The position numbers and the translations under genes were made by a program. The notes beneath the pieces are model-generated. The model was given only the letters and a program-made list of their open reading frames with translations, made no database searches and was not told where the DNA came from. A DNA stretch of 64,000 nucleotides from Spongiibacter thalassae (lineage in GTDB: Bacteria; Pseudomonadota; Gammaproteobacteria; Pseudomonadales; Spongiibacteraceae), in NCBI RefSeq assembly GCF_012272835.1, contig NZ_JAAWWK010000001.1, positions 682,001-746,000 on the forward strand. The letters are read 5' to 3'. Of this stretch, positions 1 to 8,420 are shown piece by piece (position 1 is the first letter of the stretch; every line of letters starts with the position of its first letter).

Positions 1-985
1 TACGGGCTGCCGCGAATTGGTTGCCTCCGCCACTATTCCCGTCGGTGCGCAGGCTTACCGGCATCGCCAGCGGAATCGCATCGTGGGGGCTGTTTAGTGC
101 CTGGTGATAGCGTTGCATCGCACCGGCGATGGCGGCGATGTACACGTCGTTCACAGTGGCGTTGAGTGCTTTCGCACATCGGCGAATATCTGCCAGAGGG
201 AAGTCCAGTACATCAAGATGCCTGCCAAAGCTGCGCCGCATTAACAGCGGTGAGGGAGTGCTGTCACTGGGGCCTAATATGCGTTTACTGGACTGCCACT
301 GTTCCCGCAGGGTATTCAAACTTTCGCTCGGGTTGCGCAGTACGCCTTTGCCGAAAGAGACGCCGCGCTTAAGCGTATTGCCTACCGTGGGCAGTGCGTG
401 GGTGATTGCTCGGTTGAGCCCCCGGCGCGTAAGGGTGAGTGGGTCGAGGTCCTGGGGGATGGGCGGCGGAATATCGGCCTGTGGCTTGCCGTCCGGTGTG
501 GTGCTGAACAACAGCTTCAGTAACAGCAATCCGCCCATGCCATCTGACACGGCGTGATGCATTTTCATCAGCAGGGCGGCATTTGCACCGGGCTCCTGCA
601 GGCCTTCAATCAGGTAGACCTCCCACAGCGGGCGGTCGAGGTCCATGGGTGCCGCCAGAATCTGACTGGCACTGTCGAGCACGTCGCGCAGGCGCGCCGG
701 GGCCGGGGCACTGAGGCGCCGCAGGTGGTAGTTCAGGTCGAAGTCCGGGTCGACCACCCACTTGGGTGGAGTAATGCCAATGGCTGGCATCACCACATGC
801 TGACGCAGGCGAATAAACTGCCGGCTGGCCTGATCGAAGGTGGCGCGCAATTCGGTAAAATCCGGCGCCGTCTCCAATAGCAATACCGACAGCATGGCGC
901 TGCGGGTTTTTACCGAGCCTTCGCCGCGCAGCATGAGTAACTCCAGCGCGTCAACGTCGTCCTTGAAGGTGGGATGGTCAGTCAT
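1..985 (-). CDS. WS/DGAT-family acyltransferase (wax ester synthase / diacylglycerol acyltransferase), 3' end off the left edge
   Basis: Partial gene; about 328 N-terminal residues are inside the window. I translated it by hand from the minus strand. It starts MTDHPTFKDDVDALELLMLR and carries the HHxxxDG acyltransferase motif as HHAVSDG (H143, H144, D148). The last visible residues (NSGGGNQFA) match the region after the motif in the second WS/DGAT of this window (56403-57800). The family esterifies fatty alcohols or diacylglycerol with acyl-CoA to make storage wax or triacylglycerol. Its ATG (985-983) overlaps the last 8 bases of plsB, so the two are probably translationally coupled. Acyl acceptor preference cannot be read from sequence. 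Confidence 0.9.
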   Translation of the reverse strand, partial: MTDHPTFKDDVDALELLMLRGEGSVKTRSAMLSVLLLETAPDFTELRATFDQASRQFIRLRQHVVMPAIGITPPKWVVDPDFDLNYHLRRLSAPAPARLRDVLDSASQILAAPMDLDRPLWEVYLIEGLQEPGANAALLMKMHHAVSDGMGGLLLLKLLFSTTPDGKPQADIPPPIPQDLDPLTLTRRGLNRAITHALPTVGNTLKRGVSFGKGVLRNPSESLNTLREQWQSSKRILGPSDSTPSPLLMRRSFGRHLDVLDFPLADIRRCAKALNATVNDVYIAAIAGAMQRYHQALNSPHDAIPLAMPVSLRTDGNSGGGNQFAAAR

Positions 986-3341
986 TGTGTTGGCCTCGGT
1001 TGAAATACCGTAAGTTAAAGGTGCGGCGGGCGGAGTCAAAGCGTTGATCGCTGAGTTGCAGGAGGGCTTCCAATTCTTCGATATGGGCCTGCCCTGCTGC
1101 GGGCTGGTAGTGGCCCTCGGCATTGGTTACACCGCGATTCTGCGCAATTTGCAAACCTGTTTTAAACAGGTGCAGCGAGGCGGCCTCTAAATGAATAATG
1201 CGCTTTTGCAACAGGTATTGCCGTGCGGCACCGGCGCAGAATTTAAAGAAGTCCTTGTCGCCCGTAATCACACCGCCGCTGCGCAGCTTCATGCACACGG
1301 CGGTGACCCAGTAACTCTCCAGAAAACAGCGCAATACGCTGTCGGCGGTAATCGGCTGCATGCCGTCGAGCAGGGCGAGTGTGGCGTCGCGTCCGCTGGA
1401 AACCGTGTGTTGCCAATTGGGGTTGATGCGGTTCAGGCGGTCATTCAAGGCCTGACGAAACTGGTTCTTTTCCAGAAAGAAAAAGTCGAATTTCAGCAGA
1501 TCGCGCAACTGGTAGGCGGTATTCCAAAAGGTTTCCAGGGCGTCGGTGCCAGCATCGCAATTGGCGGCGGCGGTGAGCGCCAACTCGGCGATGGCGGTGT
1601 CGAGGTAGTGATGAATCACCCAATTTCGATAATACGACGCGGCGACGTGGGCATCTCGGTTAATTGTGTAGACCGCCTCGGGGCCGTCGGTTTCGGCGTG
1701 TATCAGGCCCTGACTGATCAGTGCGTCCAGCTCTTCCTGAATGCCCTCATCGTGCAGCAGGTTGCGGGCACTGGCGGTCATCGGTGCGCCGTGCAGTTCA
1801 GTGTGCTCGACGAATTCGCGCAGGGCCATGCGCAACTGGTCGAAGCTCAGGGCCTGGCGAAAGGCGCTGAGCGCGGTCATGGTAATTAACGAAATAGCGG
1901 TGATGGGCGTGGCCTGGTTAATGCGCAGGGAGATTTCAAAGGCCAACTTTTGCAGGGCAAGGTGGTATTCACTGTCGCTGAGTTGACGCGCCTCCTCGTG
2001 GCTGCCCAGGTAGCTGCTCAGGGAAAGTGGTTCACCGAAGCGAACATATATGCGGCCAAAGCGTCCGTGGGCGGATTTGAAGTAGCTGATCATCCACTTC
2101 AGATCTTCCTTCTTTTTTGCGGCCCCCATCGCCTCTCCGGCGTAGCCTTTTACCTCGTTCAGTTGATCGTAGGTGGTGGAGGCAGGTATGAGGGCGATGT
2201 CGTCACAGCGGCCTTCGCGATAGGCATCCACAACATATTTAAGCAGCCCCAATTTTGGTGGCAGCGACTTGCCAGTGCGGGAGCGAGTGCCTTCGATATA
2301 CCATTGCAAGCTGAAGCGCTTTTCCACCATATAGCCGAGATATTCTTTCAGTACCCAGCGATAGGTCGGGTCTTCGCGAATGTCTCGGCGTATAAAAATT
2401 ACCCCGGAGCGGCGCATGATATAACCCATCGGCCAGAAGCTCATATTGATGCCGCCGAGAGTGCTGGTGCGGGGCAGGCCGGACTCGTGCAGGGCCACTG
2501 ACATGACGCCAACGTCCATATTGGAGCGGTGGGAGGGCAGAATAATGCCGGGTTTACCCCGCAGGGCAGCGCGTACCTTTTCAACTTGCTGAGGGTCGAT
2601 GTCCAATTGTTCGACGTAGCCGCGTCGGTAGAGGATGCGGCCGAGAATCAGGTTGATGTCCAGGCCAAGGGGAGTAAAGCCTGAGGCCAGCTCCTTGAGC
2701 GCCTTTTCGGCGAGCATTTCAGCCTGATCCAGGGGCAGATTCTTCTCTTCAGCGAGTCGGCGCAGTCCCTCTTTGAAACGGGCGGAACTGCGGATTTCCT
2801 CCAGCACCAGTCGCGGCATCTTGTATTGGGGGCCGAGCACCTGCGAGGCCGAACGTTCAAGCGACAGGGTGGCGCGGCGAACGACAAAGCGGGCAAATTC
2901 CCGCTCGACAGTGGCACTGGTCTGTGCGGTCCAGATGTCCCGTAATTCGGCGACTGTCGCCGGCTCGCCTTCAAGAATGCGAGTGCGCTCAGCCTGTTTT
3001 CCTGCCAGTAAATATTTGGCGTATTCTCTGGGGGCGCGCGGGTCGCCGATAATAATAAGGTCGCGCAGATAAACCTGAGGCTTGCCATTGCGGGATTTTG
3101 GCAGCCACGCTACGCGAACCGGACACAGTCGGGGGTTGTCGCCCCTCGCCAGCCGTTGGCGGAGTGCAGCGTTTGTTCGGCTGGCGTCCATGCGCGGATA
3201 GTCAATATAAATAATCTCGGCGTGTTTGCCGTTTTCCTGTTGGCGTAACCACTGCGAGATAATTTTCTTTTCCGTAGGTCCGCGGGTCTGGGCGAGGTAA
3301 ACCAGGCCTTGTTCGACGGTGGTGTTGCCAGATGCATTCAT
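978..3341 (-). CDS. plsB: Glycerol-3-phosphate 1-O-acyltransferase PlsB
   Basis: 787 residues, close to the roughly 800 of enterobacterial PlsB. This inner-membrane enzyme acylates sn-glycerol-3-phosphate, the first step of phospholipid synthesis. The acyltransferase signature blocks are present in order: the HX4D motif HRSNMD (H271, D276), the GGINM block near 296-300, and EGTRSRTGK near 350-358, which contains the glycerol-phosphate-binding EGTRSR. The flanking N- and C-terminal regions are of PlsB type rather than the short PlsC type. The downstream WS/DGAT gene starts inside its stop region, an unusual pairing that puts membrane-lipid and storage-lipid acyltransferases in one transcript. 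An FadH-like gene lies 63 bases upstream on the same strand and may be co-transcribed. Confidence 0.95.
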   Translation of the reverse strand: MNASGNTTVEQGLVYLAQTRGPTEKKIISQWLRQQENGKHAEIIYIDYPRMDASRTNAALRQRLARGDNPRLCPVRVAWLPKSRNGKPQVYLRDLIIIGDPRAPREYAKYLLAGKQAERTRILEGEPATVAELRDIWTAQTSATVEREFARFVVRRATLSLERSASQVLGPQYKMPRLVLEEIRSSARFKEGLRRLAEEKNLPLDQAEMLAEKALKELASGFTPLGLDINLILGRILYRRGYVEQLDIDPQQVEKVRAALRGKPGIILPSHRSNMDVGVMSVALHESGLPRTSTLGGINMSFWPMGYIMRRSGVIFIRRDIREDPTYRWVLKEYLGYMVEKRFSLQWYIEGTRSRTGKSLPPKLGLLKYVVDAYREGRCDDIALIPASTTYDQLNEVKGYAGEAMGAAKKKEDLKWMISYFKSAHGRFGRIYVRFGEPLSLSSYLGSHEEARQLSDSEYHLALQKLAFEISLRINQATPITAISLITMTALSAFRQALSFDQLRMALREFVEHTELHGAPMTASARNLLHDEGIQEELDALISQGLIHAETDGPEAVYTINRDAHVAASYYRNWVIHHYLDTAIAELALTAAANCDAGTDALETFWNTAYQLRDLLKFDFFFLEKNQFRQALNDRLNRINPNWQHTVSSGRDATLALLDGMQPITADSVLRCFLESYWVTAVCMKLRSGGVITGDKDFFKFCAGAARQYLLQKRIIHLEAASLHLFKTGLQIAQNRGVTNAEGHYQPAAGQAHIEELEALLQLSDQRFDSARRTFNLRYFNRGQHND

Positions 3342-3404
3342 GTACGTAATCCCTGTCTCTACTGCAATTTATTGTTGTCTGTGGTCCTGATTCTCCTGCC
3401 CAGG

Positions 3405-5390
3405 CTAGAGTGTGGTGGCGTTTTTGCGCTGCACGAAATCTCTTACGGCGCGGTCAGCGGCGGCGACAGCATCGCCGATGCGGCCCAGCTGGCTAGCGTC
3501 GCCAATGGTCGCGCCGTCACTGATTTTTGCAGCCAGGGCATTGTGCAGGCGCTGTTCTGGATCGCGCCCCTGAGCAAGCACGCAATAGGCAATGCGGCGC
3601 TCGATTGTCGTGTCGGCGGCCCTGAAACAGGCTGTGCCGCCGTCGAGTTTGGTGAAGGTGCTGTCGCTGATAAATTCAAGCCCGGGGTTGGCGAGCAGTC
3701 TGCGCAGCAGGTCGCCGCGATAGATCATTTCCGCTGACCGGGCCAGCTTGTGGGCTGGAGATCGGCTGGAAAGGATGACCCGGTAGCCACGCTCCAGTAG
3801 CGCCTCGCTGGCTTCGCAGCCGGTCTCGCCACCGCCGAGTACCAGAATCGGGCCTGCCTGTGGTGCCGGGAGGGGGTGATGATCGAGGTCATTAAGAAGA
3901 TCGAAGGCATCGCAGCTGTTGAGCTCGTTCAAACCCGGGTACGACTGGGAGCGGGAGCGGCTGCCGGTGGCAAACAGCACGAAGTCGGCGTGCAGGGCCT
4001 CGATAACCCCGGGCTCGGCGCTTGCCCCCAGTTTGACCTTGATCGCGCTCGCGGCGACCTGCCGCAACAGGTATTGGCGGTAGCGTTCCAGTTTGTCCTT
4101 CATCGGCGGTGCAGCGGATACCACCAGACCGCCGCCGAGATGATCCTGACGTTCCAGCAGTGTGGTATCTGCGCCGGCCTCGGCAAGGGCCAGTGCAGCG
4201 GCCATGCCGGCGGGGCCACCGCCGACCACAACGGCTTTGCCGGGCTCCCTCAATAAGGGAATGCCGCCCTCCCGTTCACACCCGGTAAGGGGGTTGTTGG
4301 CGCAGCGAATGCTGTTTTCGGCGAAACCGTTGGCGACGCAGAAATTACAGGAGGTGCAGGGAATAATGTCATCGACCCGGCCAGCGCGGGTTTTGTTACT
4401 CCATTCAGGGTCGGCCAGTAAGGTGCGGCCCAAAGCGATAAGATCGGCATCACCGTCGCGCAGGGCCTGTTCGGCGGTGTCCGGATGACGTATCTGGCCC
4501 ACGGTAATGACCGGCACATTGCAGATTTTGCGGATGCGGCGGGAATAGGGCAGGCGCCAGCCGTCGGGGGCCGACATAGGGTCGATAACCTTGTCGAAGC
4601 TGTCTGGGCCGACCCCGGTAGAGACGTGGATGGCGTCAACACCGGCATCGACCAGCATCGGTGTGATGCGCTCCATGTCTTCAATGGTCAGACCATTCTT
4701 GCTGAATTCGTCCGCCGACAACCGGTAAATCAGCGGGCGGTTGCCGATGGCCCGGCGCACGCGATTGATCACCCGGCGTGGGAATTCCAGTCGTCCAGCT
4801 TCATTGCCGCCCCAGACATCATTGCGCTGGTTGCTGCGCGGCGACATAAATTGGGTGAGTAAATAGCCGTGGGCACCATGCAGCTCCACCGCTTGATAAC
4901 CCGCCTTTATGCCCAACTCGGCGCTGATGCCAAAGCACTCGATCATCGCCTCGATTTCGGCGTGGGACATTTCGCGGCAGGTTCTGCGGCTGGGGTCTTT
5001 GCGGGAGAAAATGTCGCTGGGGCCAATAGGCGTGTCGATCTCCAGCAAACTGCGTTTTGCAGCTGCGCCGCCATGTTGCAGTTGCAGGCAGGCTACGCTG
5101 CCTTCGGCTCTTATGGCGTTGACCAAGCGTTTATGTCCGGCGATATGCGCTGTCGACTCAAGGGCGAGCTGGTTGGGTTCGGACTGCCCGGAGCGCCGCT
5201 CTACGCAGCAAAACTCGACGATAATCATGCCGGTGCCCCCCGCTGCGCGGGCGCGATAAAAGGCGATTTGCTCGTCACTGACCTCGCCCTCTGGGGTGCC
5301 AAGTTGGGTCGACATCGGCGGCATTACCGTGCGATTGGGAATCAGCAGGTTGCGTATTTGCAAGGGCTTGAAAAGCAGTGGGTGATTCAA
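3405..5390 (-). CDS. FadH/BaiCD-type NADH:flavin oxidoreductase (2,4-dienoyl-CoA reductase-like)
   Basis: 661 residues. An N-terminal old-yellow-enzyme TIM barrel (about 1-340) carries the HGAHGYLLTQF block at 171-181. A 4Fe-4S cysteine cluster follows (C345, C348, C351, C363), then a C-terminal dinucleotide-binding half with VVVGGGPAGMAAA from 387. This FMN/Fe-S/FAD layout is that of 2,4-dienoyl-CoA reductase FadH and the bile-acid enzymes BaiCD/BaiH. The enzymes reduce conjugated C=C bonds of enoyl-CoAs or enones using NAD(P)H. Exact substrate is open. In this setting, reduction of a ring or side-chain enone is plausible (inference). The start ATG at 5390 gives the expected MNHPLLFKPLQIRN N-terminus. 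Confidence 0.88.
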   Translation of the reverse strand: MNHPLLFKPLQIRNLLIPNRTVMPPMSTQLGTPEGEVSDEQIAFYRARAAGGTGMIIVEFCCVERRSGQSEPNQLALESTAHIAGHKRLVNAIRAEGSVACLQLQHGGAAAKRSLLEIDTPIGPSDIFSRKDPSRRTCREMSHAEIEAMIECFGISAELGIKAGYQAVELHGAHGYLLTQFMSPRSNQRNDVWGGNEAGRLEFPRRVINRVRRAIGNRPLIYRLSADEFSKNGLTIEDMERITPMLVDAGVDAIHVSTGVGPDSFDKVIDPMSAPDGWRLPYSRRIRKICNVPVITVGQIRHPDTAEQALRDGDADLIALGRTLLADPEWSNKTRAGRVDDIIPCTSCNFCVANGFAENSIRCANNPLTGCEREGGIPLLREPGKAVVVGGGPAGMAAALALAEAGADTTLLERQDHLGGGLVVSAAPPMKDKLERYRQYLLRQVAASAIKVKLGASAEPGVIEALHADFVLFATGSRSRSQSYPGLNELNSCDAFDLLNDLDHHPLPAPQAGPILVLGGGETGCEASEALLERGYRVILSSRSPAHKLARSAEMIYRGDLLRRLLANPGLEFISDSTFTKLDGGTACFRAADTTIERRIAYCVLAQGRDPEQRLHNALAAKISDGATIGDASQLGRIGDAVAAADRAVRDFVQRKNATTL

Positions 5391-5640
5391 GTGGTGCTCC
5401 GCGTAGTAAACATCAAAGAGATCCTTTCCATTACTATGATATTGTCAGTTACCTGTTTTTCGTTTCGTTGTTATTGTCGTCAAGGCCCATAAATGGCCGA
5501 CCCTGGCATATTTCGTTGTATTGCTTGACTAAGCCAGTAGGTAGAACTACTTATAATGGAGCAGTTCATCCAAGAGTATCATCATAATAGCTGACAAATA
5601 GTAAGTTTTAAATGGGTCGATAACCAAAGTGGGTAATAAA
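5391..5640. promoter_or_regulatory. Divergent intergenic region between the FadH-like gene and the first TonB receptor
   Basis: 250 bases, AT-rich near the receptor. A TTGACT box lies at 5524-5529 and a TATAAT at 5552-5557, too far apart (22 bases) to pair as a classical promoter; TACTTA at 5548 would give an 18-base spacer. A short inverted repeat GTAG-AA-CTAC sits at 5541-5550 between them and could be an operator. No strong Shine-Dalgarno is visible before the receptor. Confidence 0.4.
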
Positions 5641-8064
5641 ATGTCACAGGCTAATAGTGCAGGTAGTAACAGGAATACGTTCACGCGGACGATGCTGGCG
5701 ATGTGTGTCGCGAGTGTGTCCGGCGCGGCGATTGCCCAGGATGGCGGGAGAACTCGGGGCAATGTGATCGAGGAGGTCATCGTTACCGCCCAGAAGCGCG
5801 CTCAGGCGATTTCTGATGTGCCGCTGGCGATTCATGCGCTGACCGCCGACAAGCTCGAGTCAGAGCGCTTTGAGTCACTGGCGGATCTCAAGCTGATCTC
5901 TCCAAGCTTTACCTTTAGCCACGGTACGGCAGGTAACTTCTCCAATTCCATTTCCATGCGTGGTTTGGGTTCATTTTCCACCGAGGGCGGCGTGCAGCCG
6001 AGTGTGTCTACCGTGGTGGATGGGGTTGCCCTGGCGCGCTCGACCGAATTTAGCTCTGACCTTGGCGATATTGAGCGCATCGAGGTGATTACCGGGCCAC
6101 AGGGCACCCTGTTTGGTCGGAACTCTATTGGCGGCGCGCTGAACATCGTTCGTGCTGGCCCGTCAGAGGAGTTCGCCGCGTCGGTAGAGGTGGCGGCGAC
6201 CGATGACGACGAGGTGATGACCAAGGCGATGATTAATGGCGCGCTGACCGATTCGGTACAGGTGCGGCTGAACGCTTTTTATAAAGATCGCGACGACCAC
6301 ATTCGCAACCTTGATGCGACCCAGGGCGATGCCGGCGGCGAAAAAACCCGCGGATTTATGGCGAAAATGAATGTTGATGTAAACGACGATGTCAGCGTGT
6401 TGCTGAGCTTCGATTACGTTAACACCGAGACGGGTGGCAATCCCTTGGTCACCTTTGGATTGGATACCCTGTATCCGGCGCCGCAGACACGTCTAGTCGC
6501 GCTGGGTAATGGCGATGCGGCAAGGGGGCAGCAGGTGCTGGATGATCCCTTTACCGTGAATGCCAACACCGAGCACTACCTGGACTACAACCAGAACGGC
6601 TTGGTCGCCGATGTCAGTTGGCAGCTCAATGAAGAGTGGTTGCTGAAGTCGATCAGCGCCTTGCGCCGCTCCGAGCAGTTCTTTAATCAGGACATCGATT
6701 CCTCGCCGGCGTCGATGGGTAACCTGGACAGCACCACCGCGACGTCCACCGTCGGCGGCAGTACCTACGGTATGTTCGGCGTTTACCTGGATGGCACCAA
6801 TTTGTCGCCGGGCGGTCGGTCGGGGATCAGCAATGAAATGGAATATTTCACTCAGGAGATCCGCTTTGAGTACCAGCGGGCGGATTTGAGCCTGGTAACC
6901 GGCTTGTATGTGCAGGATTACCAGGAAGATGGCGCAATCGATGTGCCGCTGTGGATTCGCGGCGCGCCGGGCCTGCCCACGCCCTTTATTCAGTCTGACC
7001 CGTACTACAACGACTACAGCCAGCAAACCTGGGCGCTGTTCAGTGATGTCACCTGGGACTTGAATGCGGTGGTGCAATTGTTCGCCGGTATCCGCTGGAC
7101 CGACGAAGAAGCGACCCTGAAGCACCGGCAGCGTAGCTATGTGGCCCGTGACTTCGACTGTACCAACAACATCTGTGATGTCGACTTGACCACCGCCTAT
7201 GTGAACCGGGAAGTGGACTTTGAATCCGATGGCGATGCGGCAGACTGGTCTGGTCGCGTGGGCGCCAAATGGGATGTCACAGAAGAAAGCAATGTGTACG
7301 CCAGTTACTCCCGTGGCTTTATCGGTATCGGTGTGAACTACACCCGTTCTTCGACGCCGGATAACACCTATCTCGAGCCTTCAGTGGCCGACTCCTTTGA
7401 GGTGGGCTTCAAGAGTGACCTGTTCGATAGAACTGCTCAGGTTCACGGCGCGATCTACCACATGACCGTCGATGATATTCAGTCGACCAAGCGTATCCCC
7501 GGCAGCACGCTGACCGCGCCGGTTAACGTGGGCAAGATCCGCAGTCAGGGTGTTGAGCTGAACACCAGTTGGCTGGCCACCGATATGCTGATGCTGACGC
7601 TGGGCGTGGCGTATACCGATGCGGAGTTCCAGGAGTTTGAAATGGACTGCTATGTTGGTCAGACAGCCGCGCAGGGCTGTGTGGGCGGGCAGCAGGATCT
7701 GAGTGGCGAGCGTCCACCTCAGGCACCTGAGCTGAAATACACCGTGTCGGCCAACTACGAGCAGCCGCTGCCAGCGTTGCCGGTGGTGGGCTTCACCAAC
7801 GTGAGTTACGTTTGGCAGGATGAAACCGCCACTGACCTGGCCCGCGATCCCCGCCTTGAGCAGGATGCCTACGGTCTGTTGAATGTCAGCTTTGGTATTC
7901 GCGATACCCAGGAGCGCTACGAAGTGTCGGTGTTTGGCAAGAATGTCACCGATGAGTACTACTCCCTGAGCAAGGGGCAGGCTGACCCGGTTGGTGGCTA
8001 CTTCCAGTTTACCAACAGGGGCTCGCAGGCTTACTGGGGTATTGCCGCGAAATACCAGTTCTGA
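5641..8064 (+). CDS. TonB-dependent outer-membrane receptor (subfamily A, first of a tandem pair)
   Basis: 807 residues from ATG 5641; a GTG at 5629 would add four. There is a hydrophobic signal peptide ending near ...SGAAIAQ, then a TonB-box-like segment VIEEVIVTAQKR, a plug domain (SISMRGLGSFSTEGG, GPQGTLFGRNSIGG) and a large beta-barrel ending in aromatic YQF, as expected for BamA-dependent insertion. Receptors of this kind import bulky substrates using TonB energy. The next gene is a close paralogue along its whole length (for example the shared ARGFIGIGVNYTRSSTP-like block), so the pair arose by tandem duplication. No N-terminal signalling domain is present. The substrate is unknown. Confidence 0.92.
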   Translation: MSQANSAGSNRNTFTRTMLAMCVASVSGAAIAQDGGRTRGNVIEEVIVTAQKRAQAISDVPLAIHALTADKLESERFESLADLKLISPSFTFSHGTAGNFSNSISMRGLGSFSTEGGVQPSVSTVVDGVALARSTEFSSDLGDIERIEVITGPQGTLFGRNSIGGALNIVRAGPSEEFAASVEVAATDDDEVMTKAMINGALTDSVQVRLNAFYKDRDDHIRNLDATQGDAGGEKTRGFMAKMNVDVNDDVSVLLSFDYVNTETGGNPLVTFGLDTLYPAPQTRLVALGNGDAARGQQVLDDPFTVNANTEHYLDYNQNGLVADVSWQLNEEWLLKSISALRRSEQFFNQDIDSSPASMGNLDSTTATSTVGGSTYGMFGVYLDGTNLSPGGRSGISNEMEYFTQEIRFEYQRADLSLVTGLYVQDYQEDGAIDVPLWIRGAPGLPTPFIQSDPYYNDYSQQTWALFSDVTWDLNAVVQLFAGIRWTDEEATLKHRQRSYVARDFDCTNNICDVDLTTAYVNREVDFESDGDAADWSGRVGAKWDVTEESNVYASYSRGFIGIGVNYTRSSTPDNTYLEPSVADSFEVGFKSDLFDRTAQVHGAIYHMTVDDIQSTKRIPGSTLTAPVNVGKIRSQGVELNTSWLATDMLMLTLGVAYTDAEFQEFEMDCYVGQTAAQGCVGGQQDLSGERPPQAPELKYTVSANYEQPLPALPVVGFTNVSYVWQDETATDLARDPRLEQDAYGLLNVSFGIRDTQERYEVSVFGKNVTDEYYSLSKGQADPVGGYFQFTNRGSQAYWGIAAKYQF

Positions 8065-8096
8065 TGGTAGGCGAGTAATTCAAGCGGCAAAATCAG

Positions 8097-8130
8097 ATGG
8101 CGCGCTCCGGGAGGAGGGCGCCATTTTTTT
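8097..8130 (+). terminator. Intrinsic terminator after TonB receptor A1
   Basis: The stem ATGGCGC (8097-8103) pairs with GCGCCAT (8118-8124) around a 14-base loop and runs directly into a T tract ending at 8130. It lies 33 bases after the receptor stop, so the two tandem receptors are probably separately transcribed. Confidence 0.85.
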
Positions 8131-8420
8131 AAATGACGGGTTAACAGTTATGATATCGAAGAGAGTGATGGCCCAAATCAAAAAATTTAATATTTGCGCA
8201 TAAATCGCCGGGCACAGTGTTCGAAGGCTTTTGGTATTTGTATAAATTACAATTAGTTAGCGCGTTTTGAAGAAATGTCGGAGAAAGTTTTCAAGAGGCT
8301 GATAACATCAATTTGATTGGCGCCAAGACTATTGCCTCGTCTTCCCTATTGTAAAATTTCTCCAAAACTGAATAATAGTCACTTATTGAAGAAATATAAG
8401 TCTGGCTCTTGGAGATAGGA
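8131..8420 (+). promoter_or_regulatory. Upstream region of TonB receptor A2
   Basis: 290 non-coding bases between the terminator and the second receptor, AT-rich, with no supported gene. It presumably carries the promoter and a long 5' leader. A clear GGAG Shine-Dalgarno at 8411-8414 decides the ATG at 8421. I did not find any of the three recurrent operator motifs of this window here. Confidence 0.4.

Noticed and set aside
1191-1889. Long plus-strand open frame opposite plsB
   Set aside because: It is a shadow of a clearly conserved PlsB; no recognisable domain and no ribosome site.
6493-7125. Long minus-strand open frame opposite the first TonB receptor
   Set aside because: Antisense shadow; the receptor on the plus strand has full plug and barrel motifs.
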